In this document: piece after piece, positions 36,701 through 43,793 of the stretch | How positions within the stretch are numbered: position 1 is the stretch's first letter | Layout: each line of letters opens with the position of its first letter | NCBI GenBank assembly: GCA_943371535.1 | Contig: CALRVE020000003.1 | Coordinates: 115,885-179,884 of the forward strand | Length of the DNA: 64,000 nucleotides | Reading direction: 5' to 3' | Source: UBA1930 sp943371535 | Lineage (GTDB): Bacteria; Bacteroidota; Bacteroidia; Chitinophagales; Chitinophagaceae | The notes under the pieces: generated by a model | Told to the model about the DNA's origin: nothing | Database searches by the model: none | What the model saw: only the letters and a program-made list of their open reading frames with translations | Position numbers and translations under genes: made by a program

Positions 36701-37398
36701 TAGGAAAAGAAACCACCAATTTGTTGAGTAAAGGCGATGAAATACAGAAAGTAATCACCAATATTAATAAAGACTTTGACCGTAAAAATTTTGTTGGAGC
36801 TATTAAAAAAATTGAGCTCAAGCTAGATGCAAGTGCCAATAAGGTTGTGCATTTGTTGCAACTAATTAAAGCCTTTAACGATGAACATGCTTTTGATATT
36901 GGTGGGTTGAATTTGTTTTCTTCGCAAGATTCTGAAACAAAAAATAAGAAGGCTGTTGATTTATTAAAACAGTTAAGTAAATCAATCACAGAGTATAAAA
37001 AAGAGTTTATTTCTTTATCAGATTCATTTGAATTGAAGTTTAGAATTGAAGAAAATCAAAATGATACTGGTTGGGTAGAAAAGTTGGCCAATGTTGGTTC
37101 TGAAGGAACTGATGTTTTGGTTAAAGCCATGATTAATATTATGTTATTGAATGTGTTTAAAGAAGGGGCTTCTAAACGATTTAAAGATTTTCGTTTACAT
37201 TGTATGATGGATGAAATTGGTAAACTGCATCCTAATAACGTAAAAGGAATTTTACAATTTGCCAATGATAGAAATATTTTACTCATCAATGGTTCGCCAA
37301 CAGAAACCAATGCAATGGATTATAGACATATTTACAAATTAGAAAAAGATGCCAAGAGTTTTACCAAAGTGAAAAGAATTATTTCAAACTATGCTTAG
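33754..37398 (+). CDS. SMC/MksB/JetC-like ATP-binding condensin protein
   Basis: 1214 aa. Walker A is GTQGVGKST (30-38). Long coiled coils full of Gln, Glu and Lys (about 230-530 and 610-1000) flank a hinge-like segment around 540-600 (GWLNQHEPGWENTIGKVIQEEV). The C-terminal head has a signature-like GSEGTDVLVKAMI from residue 1115 and Walker B CMMDEIGKL (D1153, E1154), then ILLINGSPTET. This layout is that of MukB/MksB/JetC rather than canonical SMC. Such proteins form ATP-driven DNA-loop-extruding complexes in chromosome organisation or, as Wadjet, in anti-plasmid defence. Here only the MksE-like partner is encoded. Confidence 0.85.
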   Translation: MRFLNKITFINSATIKYAEVHIDGNVHFIGTQGVGKSTLLRSILYFYNADSLKLGISKEKKSFAEYYFPFQNSYLVYEVTTETGNYSIVAFKSQGKVCFRFIDTAYDKKYFIANDGKAFETWDATRSLLDAAKIYYTKKIDRYEEYRDILYGNNDTKKDFKKYALLESKQYQNIPRTIQNVFLNSKLDAEFIKQTIIMSLNEEDIEIDLNSYTHHLKDFESQLKDIQLFKESHVLKQAENVIKLHTAIRHLEREKIQYSLQLAYSVQQVQRLEPKLFDKKEREENNKETLLQKIEESEKRSQNKIQKLRGEITVLDDKLKTIKEKKEYYENKKIEETEQRVAKKLDVEAAFNKLKKEKEVLSFQFKELNQKFELLFQHEERSLKDFEQAKNTEKLQLKETFYQHKNELKEQLEQLKEDIKDNNKQSIVQAQQAIEDAQKEVHHCYIKKEAIKHQRFFEDELIAAKDSLSSLQISIQQSSNEVQAFKNKYDTLLKQLSFDEGTLQQQTERSIEKLNEAIVQQQQQVQFIEAKINNSKDSLYGWLNQHEPGWENTIGKVIQEEVLFLNDLSPQKTTEKTNTLYGIQINLNELSSKVKTVADYTKEKTVLLADVEKKQQQIQSHQQKMNDELDKLKRKYQPKIKEYKEGINEHTYIVEQSETKLAHAKLLIKDIEIKAQTEQQQALQQISDLIDAATEKHLEAKQFLQSIEDGLQKQLKAKDKEHDKKLNIEEETLKTRLQFIENDVATYHKNYEKQIQKLRKQQQAELAGEGANTEQLTALENDITQLQKELNFIEKNRDLVTEYKKDKRELLDKADTFKNEKSVLEQRNENEELKHQQQKQKQQTELKSVEENIAVIAADLQKAQDDIAEFKKFQQSDSYATIAIAHKEVKEEHKTDKRTKQIIEEFYRSYYNGIKRLDELKEAVNKYLSNFSSQNIFNFSTGLIAKQQYLDFAEQLNDFMTDHKIEEYEKRINERFATIIHSVGKETTNLLSKGDEIQKVITNINKDFDRKNFVGAIKKIELKLDASANKVVHLLQLIKAFNDEHAFDIGGLNLFSSQDSETKNKKAVDLLKQLSKSITEYKKEFISLSDSFELKFRIEENQNDTGWVEKLANVGSEGTDVLVKAMINIMLLNVFKEGASKRFKDFRLHCMMDEIGKLHPNNVKGILQFANDRNILLINGSPTETNAMDYRHIYKLEKDAKSFTKVKRIISNYA

Positions 37399-37503
37399 GA
37401 AATAAATTGAGTATAAAACACTTTTTTTATAGTATAAAATGATTGTTTTAGTTTAAAATAAATTATGCTTTTTAAAAAAAAGAATAGTTAATTTTTATCA
37501 CTA

Positions 37504-37627
37504 GTAAGCTCATAAGGCACATCATTTGGTTCGGTCCCTACATTTATGTAGGGATTGAAAAAATCCGAAGGATATTTTTTCAAAGAAGCAAATGGAGTGC
37601 TGTTGAGCTTACGAAGCCTTGCGGCTT
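37504..37627. repeat. Branched palindromic element downstream of the SMC gene
   Basis: A closing stem GTAAGCTCA (37504-37512) / TGAGCTTAC (37604-37612) continues inward with GCAC/GTGC (37517-37520, 37597-37600) and CATTT/AAATG (37523-37527, 37590-37594). Inside are two hairpins: CCCTACAT/ATGTAGGG (37536-37553) and TTGAAAAAATCC/GGATATTTTTTCAA (37555-37583). A third, AAGCC/GGCTT (37614-37627), follows directly. It could be a structured RNA, a terminator region or a small non-autonomous mobile repeat. Confidence 0.6.
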
Positions 37628-37723
37628 GAGCATAAAATTTCTATCACTTGATGATTTGTGATATTAATTTTGCTGTTATTGTTTTTAATAAGCAAAATAT
37701 CAAATTCGCTAATATATTCATGC

Positions 37724-38512
37724 ATGAAATTCTTCCAATATATCATTTTATTTGTCTTAGTATTCCTACTCTCTTGTAAGCAAGAAGAAAAAAAGTTTGA
37801 TTTAACTAAAGATTGGTTTATCATTCAGCCGGGGTTTAATGACAATGATAGTTCTGGCTACGAAAACATGGCATTGAGTTTAAATGAAGATGGAACCTAC
37901 ACTCATTTTGCAGTTCATTTTTATAATTATGGGAAATGGGAGTGGAGAGAACGAGACTCTAAAATAGTACTAAATCCATCTAGTGGCTATCCTTTGAATG
38001 GAACATTTATTTTTGAGTTAGCCGACTATAAACCTGAACAGTTACAGGTAAAACGAATCATCAAAAAAGGAAATACAACTATTAGAAAGAAAAATGTTGA
38101 TGTTTGGTTTGGCAATAAAAACACTACGAAGTTTAATCCATTTATAGCCGATTTTAATACCTGGCGAATTAAACCAGCATCCTCTGAAACGAAGGAACAA
38201 ATACGCAAACGAACGCTTGATTATCTCAATTTTTTAAAAGTTTATTTTAGTTATTTGGTTGATAATAAAATTGAAAATCTTACACATGGTTGGTATCCTC
38301 AACCATTTCAATTACATTTTGCCAATACTGCAAGAATGGCTTACAGCAATGAGTTAAACGATTGGAATAAATGTTTTTTTAATGAAGAACAAGCTATAGA
38401 AGGGTATAAAATTTTTAGTGGGGTAATATATAAAGTGAAATTACACCATAAAGAGTCGGTAGCCGAGAGAAATTTAGATATGGTAAATCAACTCCTTGAG
38501 GTAATTGAATAA
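37724..38512 (+). CDS. Lipoprotein, unknown function
   Basis: About 262 aa from the ATG at 37724, which gives a proper lipoprotein signal, MKFFQYIILFVLVFLLSC, with Cys18 lipidated. The frame extends 22 codons further upstream but that would bury the signal. The mature part has short beta-type segments (YENMALSLNEDGTYTHFA, YGKWEWRERDSKIVL) and a helical C-terminal half. I recognise no named family. It lies between the SMC pair and pgk and is separated from both by intergenic DNA. Confidence 0.72.
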   Translation: MKFFQYIILFVLVFLLSCKQEEKKFDLTKDWFIIQPGFNDNDSSGYENMALSLNEDGTYTHFAVHFYNYGKWEWRERDSKIVLNPSSGYPLNGTFIFELADYKPEQLQVKRIIKKGNTTIRKKNVDVWFGNKNTTKFNPFIADFNTWRIKPASSETKEQIRKRTLDYLNFLKVYFSYLVDNKIENLTHGWYPQPFQLHFANTARMAYSNELNDWNKCFFNEEQAIEGYKIFSGVIYKVKLHHKESVAERNLDMVNQLLEVIE

Positions 38513-38530
38513 GCTTGATAACTCTCATTT

Positions 38531-38558
38531 TTTGCTACAATTCATTTGGTTATCTTTG
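38531..38558 (+). promoter_or_regulatory. Promoter of pgk
   Basis: TTTG (38531-38534), 16 nt, TATCTTTG (38551-38558), an exact TAnnTTTG box. The ATG at 38587 follows a leader of about 20-25 nt. Confidence 0.65.
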
Positions 38559-38586
38559 AAGCAATCAGCAAAAACTATAAAATAAT

Positions 38587-39786
38587 ATGAGCAAGTTTTC
38601 ACAACACAATTTTGCCAACGAAAAAGCATTAATCAGGGTAGATTTTAATGTGCCATTAGATAAGGCAACATTTGCAATTACCGATGATACAAGAATGACA
38701 GCAGCAATACCAACCATTGAAAAAATTTTAAACGATGGTGGTAGTGTTATTTTAATGAGTCATTTAGGCCGACCAAAAGATGGACCAGAAGAAAAATATT
38801 CTTTAAAACATATCACTGCACATTTAAGTAATTTATTGGGTGGTAAAAAAGTGTTGTTTGCAACAGATTGTATAGGGGATGATGCAACTGCATTGTCAGC
38901 AAGTATTCAACCCGGCGAAGTTTTGTTATTAGAAAATTTACGTTTTTATAAGGAAGAAGAAAAAGGGAATGAAGCATTTGCAGAAAAACTTTCTAAGCTT
39001 GGAACAGTTTGGGTAAACGATGCATTTGGTACAGCACATAGAGCTCATGCAAGTACAGCAGTGATTGCAAAATTCTTTGCACCAGAAAATCGCTTTTTTG
39101 GATTGTTAATGGAAGGTGAAGTTGAAAGTGCAGAAAAAGTATTACATAAAGCTGAGAAGCCGTTTACAGCAATTATAGGTGGAGCCAAAGTATCTGATAA
39201 AATTTTAATCATTGAAAATTTATTAGAACGTGCAACTGATATAATTATTGGTGGTGGTATGGCTTATACTTTTATGAAAGCAAGAGGTGGTAAAATTGGT
39301 AGCTCTTTATGTGAAGAAGATAGATTGGCAACGGCATTAGAAATTTTAGAAAAAGCAAAAGCCAAAAACGTGAGTATTCACTTGCCCGAAGATTCATTAA
39401 TTGCTGATAAATTTTCAGCTGATGCCAATACACAAGTTTCGCCAAGCGATGCCATTCCTGATGGTTGGATGGGTTTAGATATTGGTCCTAAAGCTGCTGG
39501 TATATTTAGTGAAGTAATTAGAAAATCAAAAACTATTTTATGGAATGGTCCAATGGGGGTTTTTGAAATAGAGAAATTTCAAGCAGGAACAAAAGCAGTA
39601 GCTGTTGCTATAGCTGAAAGTACTCAAAATGGTGCATTTAGTTTAGTAGGTGGAGGCGATAGCGTAAGTGCTGTGAATCAGTTTGGATTTAACGATAAAG
39701 TAAGTTATGTTAGCACAGGTGGAGGTGCCATGCTAGAATATTTTGAAGGTAAAGAACTGCCAGGTATTGCAGCAGTAAATTCATAA
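38587..39786 (+). CDS. pgk: Phosphoglycerate kinase
   Basis: 399 aa, full length. RVDFNVPLD near the N-terminus, SHLGRPK, LLENLRFY, GGAKVSDKI, the nucleotide-binding GGGDSVSAV and the final STGGGAMLE are all present. It interconverts 1,3-bisphosphoglycerate and 3-phosphoglycerate in glycolysis and gluconeogenesis in the cytoplasm. It is a single-gene unit with its own promoter and a strong terminator. The gluconeogenic fbp gene is also in this window. Confidence 0.98.
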   Translation: MSKFSQHNFANEKALIRVDFNVPLDKATFAITDDTRMTAAIPTIEKILNDGGSVILMSHLGRPKDGPEEKYSLKHITAHLSNLLGGKKVLFATDCIGDDATALSASIQPGEVLLLENLRFYKEEEKGNEAFAEKLSKLGTVWVNDAFGTAHRAHASTAVIAKFFAPENRFFGLLMEGEVESAEKVLHKAEKPFTAIIGGAKVSDKILIIENLLERATDIIIGGGMAYTFMKARGGKIGSSLCEEDRLATALEILEKAKAKNVSIHLPEDSLIADKFSADANTQVSPSDAIPDGWMGLDIGPKAAGIFSEVIRKSKTILWNGPMGVFEIEKFQAGTKAVAVAIAESTQNGAFSLVGGGDSVSAVNQFGFNDKVSYVSTGGGAMLEYFEGKELPGIAAVNS

Positions 39787-39807
39787 AATCAACTTATTAT
39801 AACTAAA

Positions 39808-39837
39808 AACGCTGCAATACAAGTTGCAGCGTTTTTT
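39808..39837. terminator. Bidirectional terminator between pgk and the convergent iorB-like gene
   Basis: Stem AACGCTGCAA (39808-39817) / TTGCAGCGTT (39824-39833) with T-runs on both strands. Confidence 0.88.
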
Positions 39838-39891
39838 ATTTAGGTATTTCTTTTTTAATTGTTTAATGATAGTTGACTTCCGTCATATTTA

Positions 39892-42087
39892 TTAAACTTT
39901 AAAAATCAGCCCTGCATTTTTTAATGGTAATTTTCTTACTCGTAAACCACTTGCAGCAGCTATAGCATTACACAATGCAGGTTTTACACTTGGCACACTT
40001 GTTTCACCTGCACCACCTGGAGCTTCTGTGCTATTGATGATTTTAATTTGTAGAGGAGGTAATTCACCCATACGAGTTACTTCAAAATCTCTAAAATGGT
40101 TTTGTTGTACAGTACCTTTATCAATGGTGATTTCACTTTTTAGTACTTCACTCATCCCCCAAACAAATCCACCTTGAATTTGATTTTCTAATCCATCTGG
40201 ATCTATTACAGTTCCTACATCAGTTACACAAACTGCTTTAAGAATAGTTACTGTTTTATTTTTTACGGAAACTTCAAAAGCATGTGCAGTATATGCCATT
40301 GCATGATTGTAAAAACAACAAGCAATACCAACTGCCGTTCCTGCAGGTCTTTTTTTATTCCATTCAATTAGGTTAGCGGCTTCTTGTAAAACAGTTGCCA
40401 AACGTTGTGGTGTATATTTTGCTCCACTAATGGTAGTAATAGATTTACTAGCCAATAATTCTAAACGATAAGCTAGTGGATCTTTCTTTTGAGCAGTAGC
40501 CAATTCATCTACAAAACATTCAATCACAAAATTATTATAAGTAAAGTTTACGGCTCTCCACCAACCTTCTGCTAATGGAGCTTCTGCTCTGTGTACTGTA
40601 CCTCTTAGCATTGGAATATTGTAATACATATCATTGTCAGCACCACCACCTAATTCTCCTTTTAAATTATTGGCATTGCCTTTTTTGCCTTGCGAATCCA
40701 TTACAGGTGCAATGGCAATTTGATGTTGCCAATTGATTGGTAATCCTTTCTCATCTAACTCACTTTGTAAACGATGAACTGACGCAGGTCTAAAAACACC
40801 AAACTTCATGTCTTCTGCTCTGCTAAATAACAATTGTACAGGTTTGCCATCGGCATGTGTAGCTAGTTGCATGGCTTCTCCACCATAATCGGCTGATAGT
40901 TTTCTTCCAAAACCTCCACCCATTGGTTGTAGATTAATAAATACGTCGGTATTCTTCAAGCCAAAAAATTTACTTCCGTTGTTACTGACACCACCAGGAC
41001 TTTGAAACCCTCCCCAAATTTCAAATTTGCCATCTTTAAATTGAGCAATACAATTCACAGGCTCCATGGTTGCATGTGCTAAAAATGGCAATTCATATTC
41101 GGCAGTAATTTTTTTAGTTGAATTTACTGCAAACATTTCAGCTGATTGCCCACTCGCGTCAACCACTAAATCTGGTTTAGTAGCAAGCATTTTTTTTAAT
41201 GATGTTGAGTAGGCTTTACTATTGGCAGTTGCAAATTTTCCTAAATCCCAATTTACTTTTAATTGTTGAGCTGCTTTCATGGCACTCCAACGATTGGTGG
41301 CAATTATACCTACACCATTTCTGTTGTTCATGCCCATTTCTTTCATTTCAACCAACTTTATAATGCCATCAATATTTTTAATTGAATTGGCATCCCAGTT
41401 TTTTACTTTTCCTTCTAGTACTGGGCATCTAACAACAGCACCATATACCATGCCTGGCAACTTTATATCAATACTAAAATTGTATTTACCAGTTACAATG
41501 TTTTTTATGTTGGTTTTCTTTTGTCCAGGTTTGCCAATTATTTTAAAGTCTTTATAATTTTTAAGTGTAGGATTTTTAGGCACTTCTAACTTAGCAGCTT
41601 TTGCATACAATTGAGCATAACTAAGTTCTTTGCCACTAACAGTGTCGGTTACTTTACTTCTTTCTGCTCTACATTGACTTGACGGAACTCCCCATTCATT
41701 TGCAGCAGCAGTAATGAGCATTTCTCTTGCGGTTGCACCTGCTTTTCTCAATGTGTTGTATTGTGTCATCACACTTGTACTTCCACCAGTTCCATATTGA
41801 CCACCTTTAGCTGCATCAAAGGGTAGTGCTTCAATAATAATATCATTGGGATTAGCTTCTAGTTCTTCTGCCAAAATCATTGGTAAACTCGTTTGTACAC
41901 CTTGTCCACTTTCTTGCTTCAATACATAAATATAGATTTTACCATCATCGCATAATTTTATTAATGGTGATGGTTGAAAACAAGTTGGATCAACAGTATT
42001 GGCTAAACCTTTTAATGGAATCATTTGAGCCAATAACCATCCACCCGATGTAAGTGAAGCTATTTTTAAGAAGTTTCTTCTTTGCAT
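39892..42087 (-). CDS. Molybdopterin-binding subunit of a xanthine dehydrogenase / IorB-type hydroxylase
   Basis: 731 aa. RRNFLK at the N-terminus followed by a hydrophobic stretch is a twin-arginine signal, so it is exported folded to the periplasm. The GQGVQTSLPMILAEEL segment, GGFGRKLS and the final EAPGGAGETSVPS (with the catalytic Glu of the family) mark the isoquinoline 1-oxidoreductase beta subunit branch. It hydroxylates or oxidises an aldehyde or N-heterocycle using Mo-pterin cytosine dinucleotide. The iron-sulfur subunit lies 54 bp upstream. The substrate is unknown; no cytochrome c third subunit is next to it. Confidence 0.9.
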   Translation of the reverse strand: MQRRNFLKIASLTSGGWLLAQMIPLKGLANTVDPTCFQPSPLIKLCDDGKIYIYVLKQESGQGVQTSLPMILAEELEANPNDIIIEALPFDAAKGGQYGTGGSTSVMTQYNTLRKAGATAREMLITAAANEWGVPSSQCRAERSKVTDTVSGKELSYAQLYAKAAKLEVPKNPTLKNYKDFKIIGKPGQKKTNIKNIVTGKYNFSIDIKLPGMVYGAVVRCPVLEGKVKNWDANSIKNIDGIIKLVEMKEMGMNNRNGVGIIATNRWSAMKAAQQLKVNWDLGKFATANSKAYSTSLKKMLATKPDLVVDASGQSAEMFAVNSTKKITAEYELPFLAHATMEPVNCIAQFKDGKFEIWGGFQSPGGVSNNGSKFFGLKNTDVFINLQPMGGGFGRKLSADYGGEAMQLATHADGKPVQLLFSRAEDMKFGVFRPASVHRLQSELDEKGLPINWQHQIAIAPVMDSQGKKGNANNLKGELGGGADNDMYYNIPMLRGTVHRAEAPLAEGWWRAVNFTYNNFVIECFVDELATAQKKDPLAYRLELLASKSITTISGAKYTPQRLATVLQEAANLIEWNKKRPAGTAVGIACCFYNHAMAYTAHAFEVSVKNKTVTILKAVCVTDVGTVIDPDGLENQIQGGFVWGMSEVLKSEITIDKGTVQQNHFRDFEVTRMGELPPLQIKIINSTEAPGGAGETSVPSVKPALCNAIAAASGLRVRKLPLKNAGLIFKV

Positions 42088-42141
42088 AAAAAATATTTTT
42101 AGCGAATGCTAGATTGATAAATGTACACAAACAATGAATCA

Positions 42142-42603
42142 TTATTTCATTGCAGTTGCAGCTTGTTTAATGGCTTTTTTAATTCTGTAATAAGTGCCAC
42201 ATCTGCAAACTACTTGGCTCATTGCATCATCAATTTCTTCATCGGTTGGGTTAGGGCTTTGTTTTAGCAAATCAACGGCAGTCATAATTTGCCCACATTG
42301 ACAATAACCACATTGCGGAACATTCACATCCATCCAAGCTTTTTGTACAGGATGAGAAGCATCTTCGCTTAAACCTTCTATGGTAACTATTTTTTTACCT
42401 ACACAAGCAATTACAGGTAACATACAACTCTTTTGTGCAGTATCGTCAATATGCACAGTACATGCACCACAAGTGCCTACACCACAACCATATTTTGTAC
42501 CAGTTAAATTCAATTCATCTCTTAATATCCATAGCAATGGAATATCACTAGGAACATTCACGGTTTTAGTTTCGTTATTAATGTTGAGTTGATAGGTAGG
42601 CAT
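42142..42603 (-). CDS. [2Fe-2S] subunit of the IorAB-type hydroxylase
   Basis: 153 aa. The plant-type ferredoxin site is Cys40, Cys45, Cys48 and Cys60 (CGVGTCGAC then C), and the second cluster site is Cys98, Cys101, Cys133 and Cys135 (CGYC and CRC). It passes electrons from the molybdenum subunit, encoded just downstream. No Tat signal is present; such subunits are normally carried along by the signal-bearing partner. Directly before the ATG is a near-match box TACATTTTG. Confidence 0.94.
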   Translation of the reverse strand: MPTYQLNINNETKTVNVPSDIPLLWILRDELNLTGTKYGCGVGTCGACTVHIDDTAQKSCMLPVIACVGKKIVTIEGLSEDASHPVQKAWMDVNVPQCGYCQCGQIMTAVDLLKQSPNPTDEEIDDAMSQVVCRCGTYYRIKKAIKQAATAMK

Positions 42604-42634
42604 ACAAAATGTATTATAAATTATTTTATTTAGT

Positions 42635-43720
42635 TTAAGGCCAACTGATTACTTCGTTACAAACAATATTTACCCAACGTTGAGCATCTTGTATTTTCAT
42701 TAATTTATGAACATAAACAAGCCGTTCAACAAAAGCTGCTGGTTTACGTGCCGTTGTTGATTTATTGGGATTCATTGGGTTTTGATAAGCAAAACTGTTT
42801 GAATTATTTTTCAAATACAGTTGTGCTTTTTGGCTATTATAATTAACACCAAAATATTTTTTTACACTTATTGCAATGTCTTTGTATTCCTTTCTATAAT
42901 TAGGATGCAGCAACATATAAGAAGCTTTGTAGTTTTCTTTTAACCAAGGCCAAACTAGCTTTCTTTTTTGTTCATCTTTCAATATTTCAAAAACTGCTTT
43001 TTCTTTAAATGTTTCCCAGCCTTTGCTATAAGTTATGGCAGTTAAATAATTGCCACCACCGCCAGGTAAACCATAGCTAGCCATTATTTCTTTATTAAGT
43101 CCATAACTGTTAGGTTCACTAACAAAAGCCCTTAATGCTCGGCTTAAAATAGTTTGGGTGTTCCAAGTGGTAATGCCTGTGCATCTAAAACAATTTCGTT
43201 CTTTAAATTCAATGGAGTCTGTAAGTGAAGCATATTTTTTTAAGGATGGAGGAAAGCTGGTGGGGTTCATTATTTTTTGCAAAGCTGCATCCTCATTAAA
43301 ACTAAATTTTTCAATATTCCCGTTGGTATAAATAAAATGGTTCGAACGTGTGGAGTAGTTAAATACTAGCATAGCTCCACTAGTATTAAATTCTTCGTAC
43401 TCATAAAAATAAAAATGTGGTGGAATAACTTCTTTACCAACTCTATTTATAAAACCACATGAATCGTGTCTTACCCTTACATAAGATAATCCAAATTTAT
43501 TCATTGGATGTATGTATTGATATTTAAAATCGGTTAATTGTTTAGTGCCTTTGAATAATGCCCAATGATCATTTTTTTGAACAGCTCTAAATGGTGGATG
43601 ATTTACAAAGTTGATGGTATCTTCCGATTGAACTTTGATGAATGTAGGGTTAGTGAAATTATTAAAGAAAGTAAATACAGCAATGGTTGCAACGGCTAAA
43701 ATAGACAAGTGTTTAATCAT
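42635..43720 (-). CDS. Secreted WG-repeat-like protein, unknown function
   Basis: 361 aa with an N-terminal signal or anchor (HLSILAVATIAVFTFF). Short repeats such as WALFKGTKQLTDFKYQYIHP and CGFINRVGKEVIPPHF follow the WG-repeat pattern (x-G-x-x-V-I-P) loosely. FRCTG and the Cys pair are present in the middle. The C-terminal half contains YGLPGGGGNYLTAITY and a WPWLKENYK stretch that I cannot place. Exported; role unknown. A TATATTTG box lies about 33 bp upstream. Confidence 0.7.
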   Translation of the reverse strand: MIKHLSILAVATIAVFTFFNNFTNPTFIKVQSEDTINFVNHPPFRAVQKNDHWALFKGTKQLTDFKYQYIHPMNKFGLSYVRVRHDSCGFINRVGKEVIPPHFYFYEYEEFNTSGAMLVFNYSTRSNHFIYTNGNIEKFSFNEDAALQKIMNPTSFPPSLKKYASLTDSIEFKERNCFRCTGITTWNTQTILSRALRAFVSEPNSYGLNKEIMASYGLPGGGGNYLTAITYSKGWETFKEKAVFEILKDEQKRKLVWPWLKENYKASYMLLHPNYRKEYKDIAISVKKYFGVNYNSQKAQLYLKNNSNSFAYQNPMNPNKSTTARKPAAFVERLVYVHKLMKIQDAQRWVNIVCNEVISWP

Positions 43721-43753
43721 AAACTATAATTTCAAGCAATAAAATATATCTCT

Positions 43754-43761
43754 CAAATATA
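43754..43761 (-). promoter_or_regulatory. -7 box of the WG-repeat-like gene
   Basis: TATATTTG on the minus strand, an exact TAnnTTTG match, giving a leader of about 30 nt before the ATG at 43720. Confidence 0.45.
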
Positions 43762-43793
43762 CTGAATAATATTGTTGAAACTTTTATAGCTTT

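Noticed and set aside
33204..37398. Complete Wadjet (JetABCD) defence system
   Set aside because: No kleisin (JetA) upstream and no Toprim protein (JetD) downstream; only JetB/C-like genes are present.
37658..37723. Longer start for the lipoprotein after the SMC pair
   Set aside because: It would place 22 residues before a good lipoprotein signal; the ATG at 37724 gives MKFFQYIILF...LLSC.
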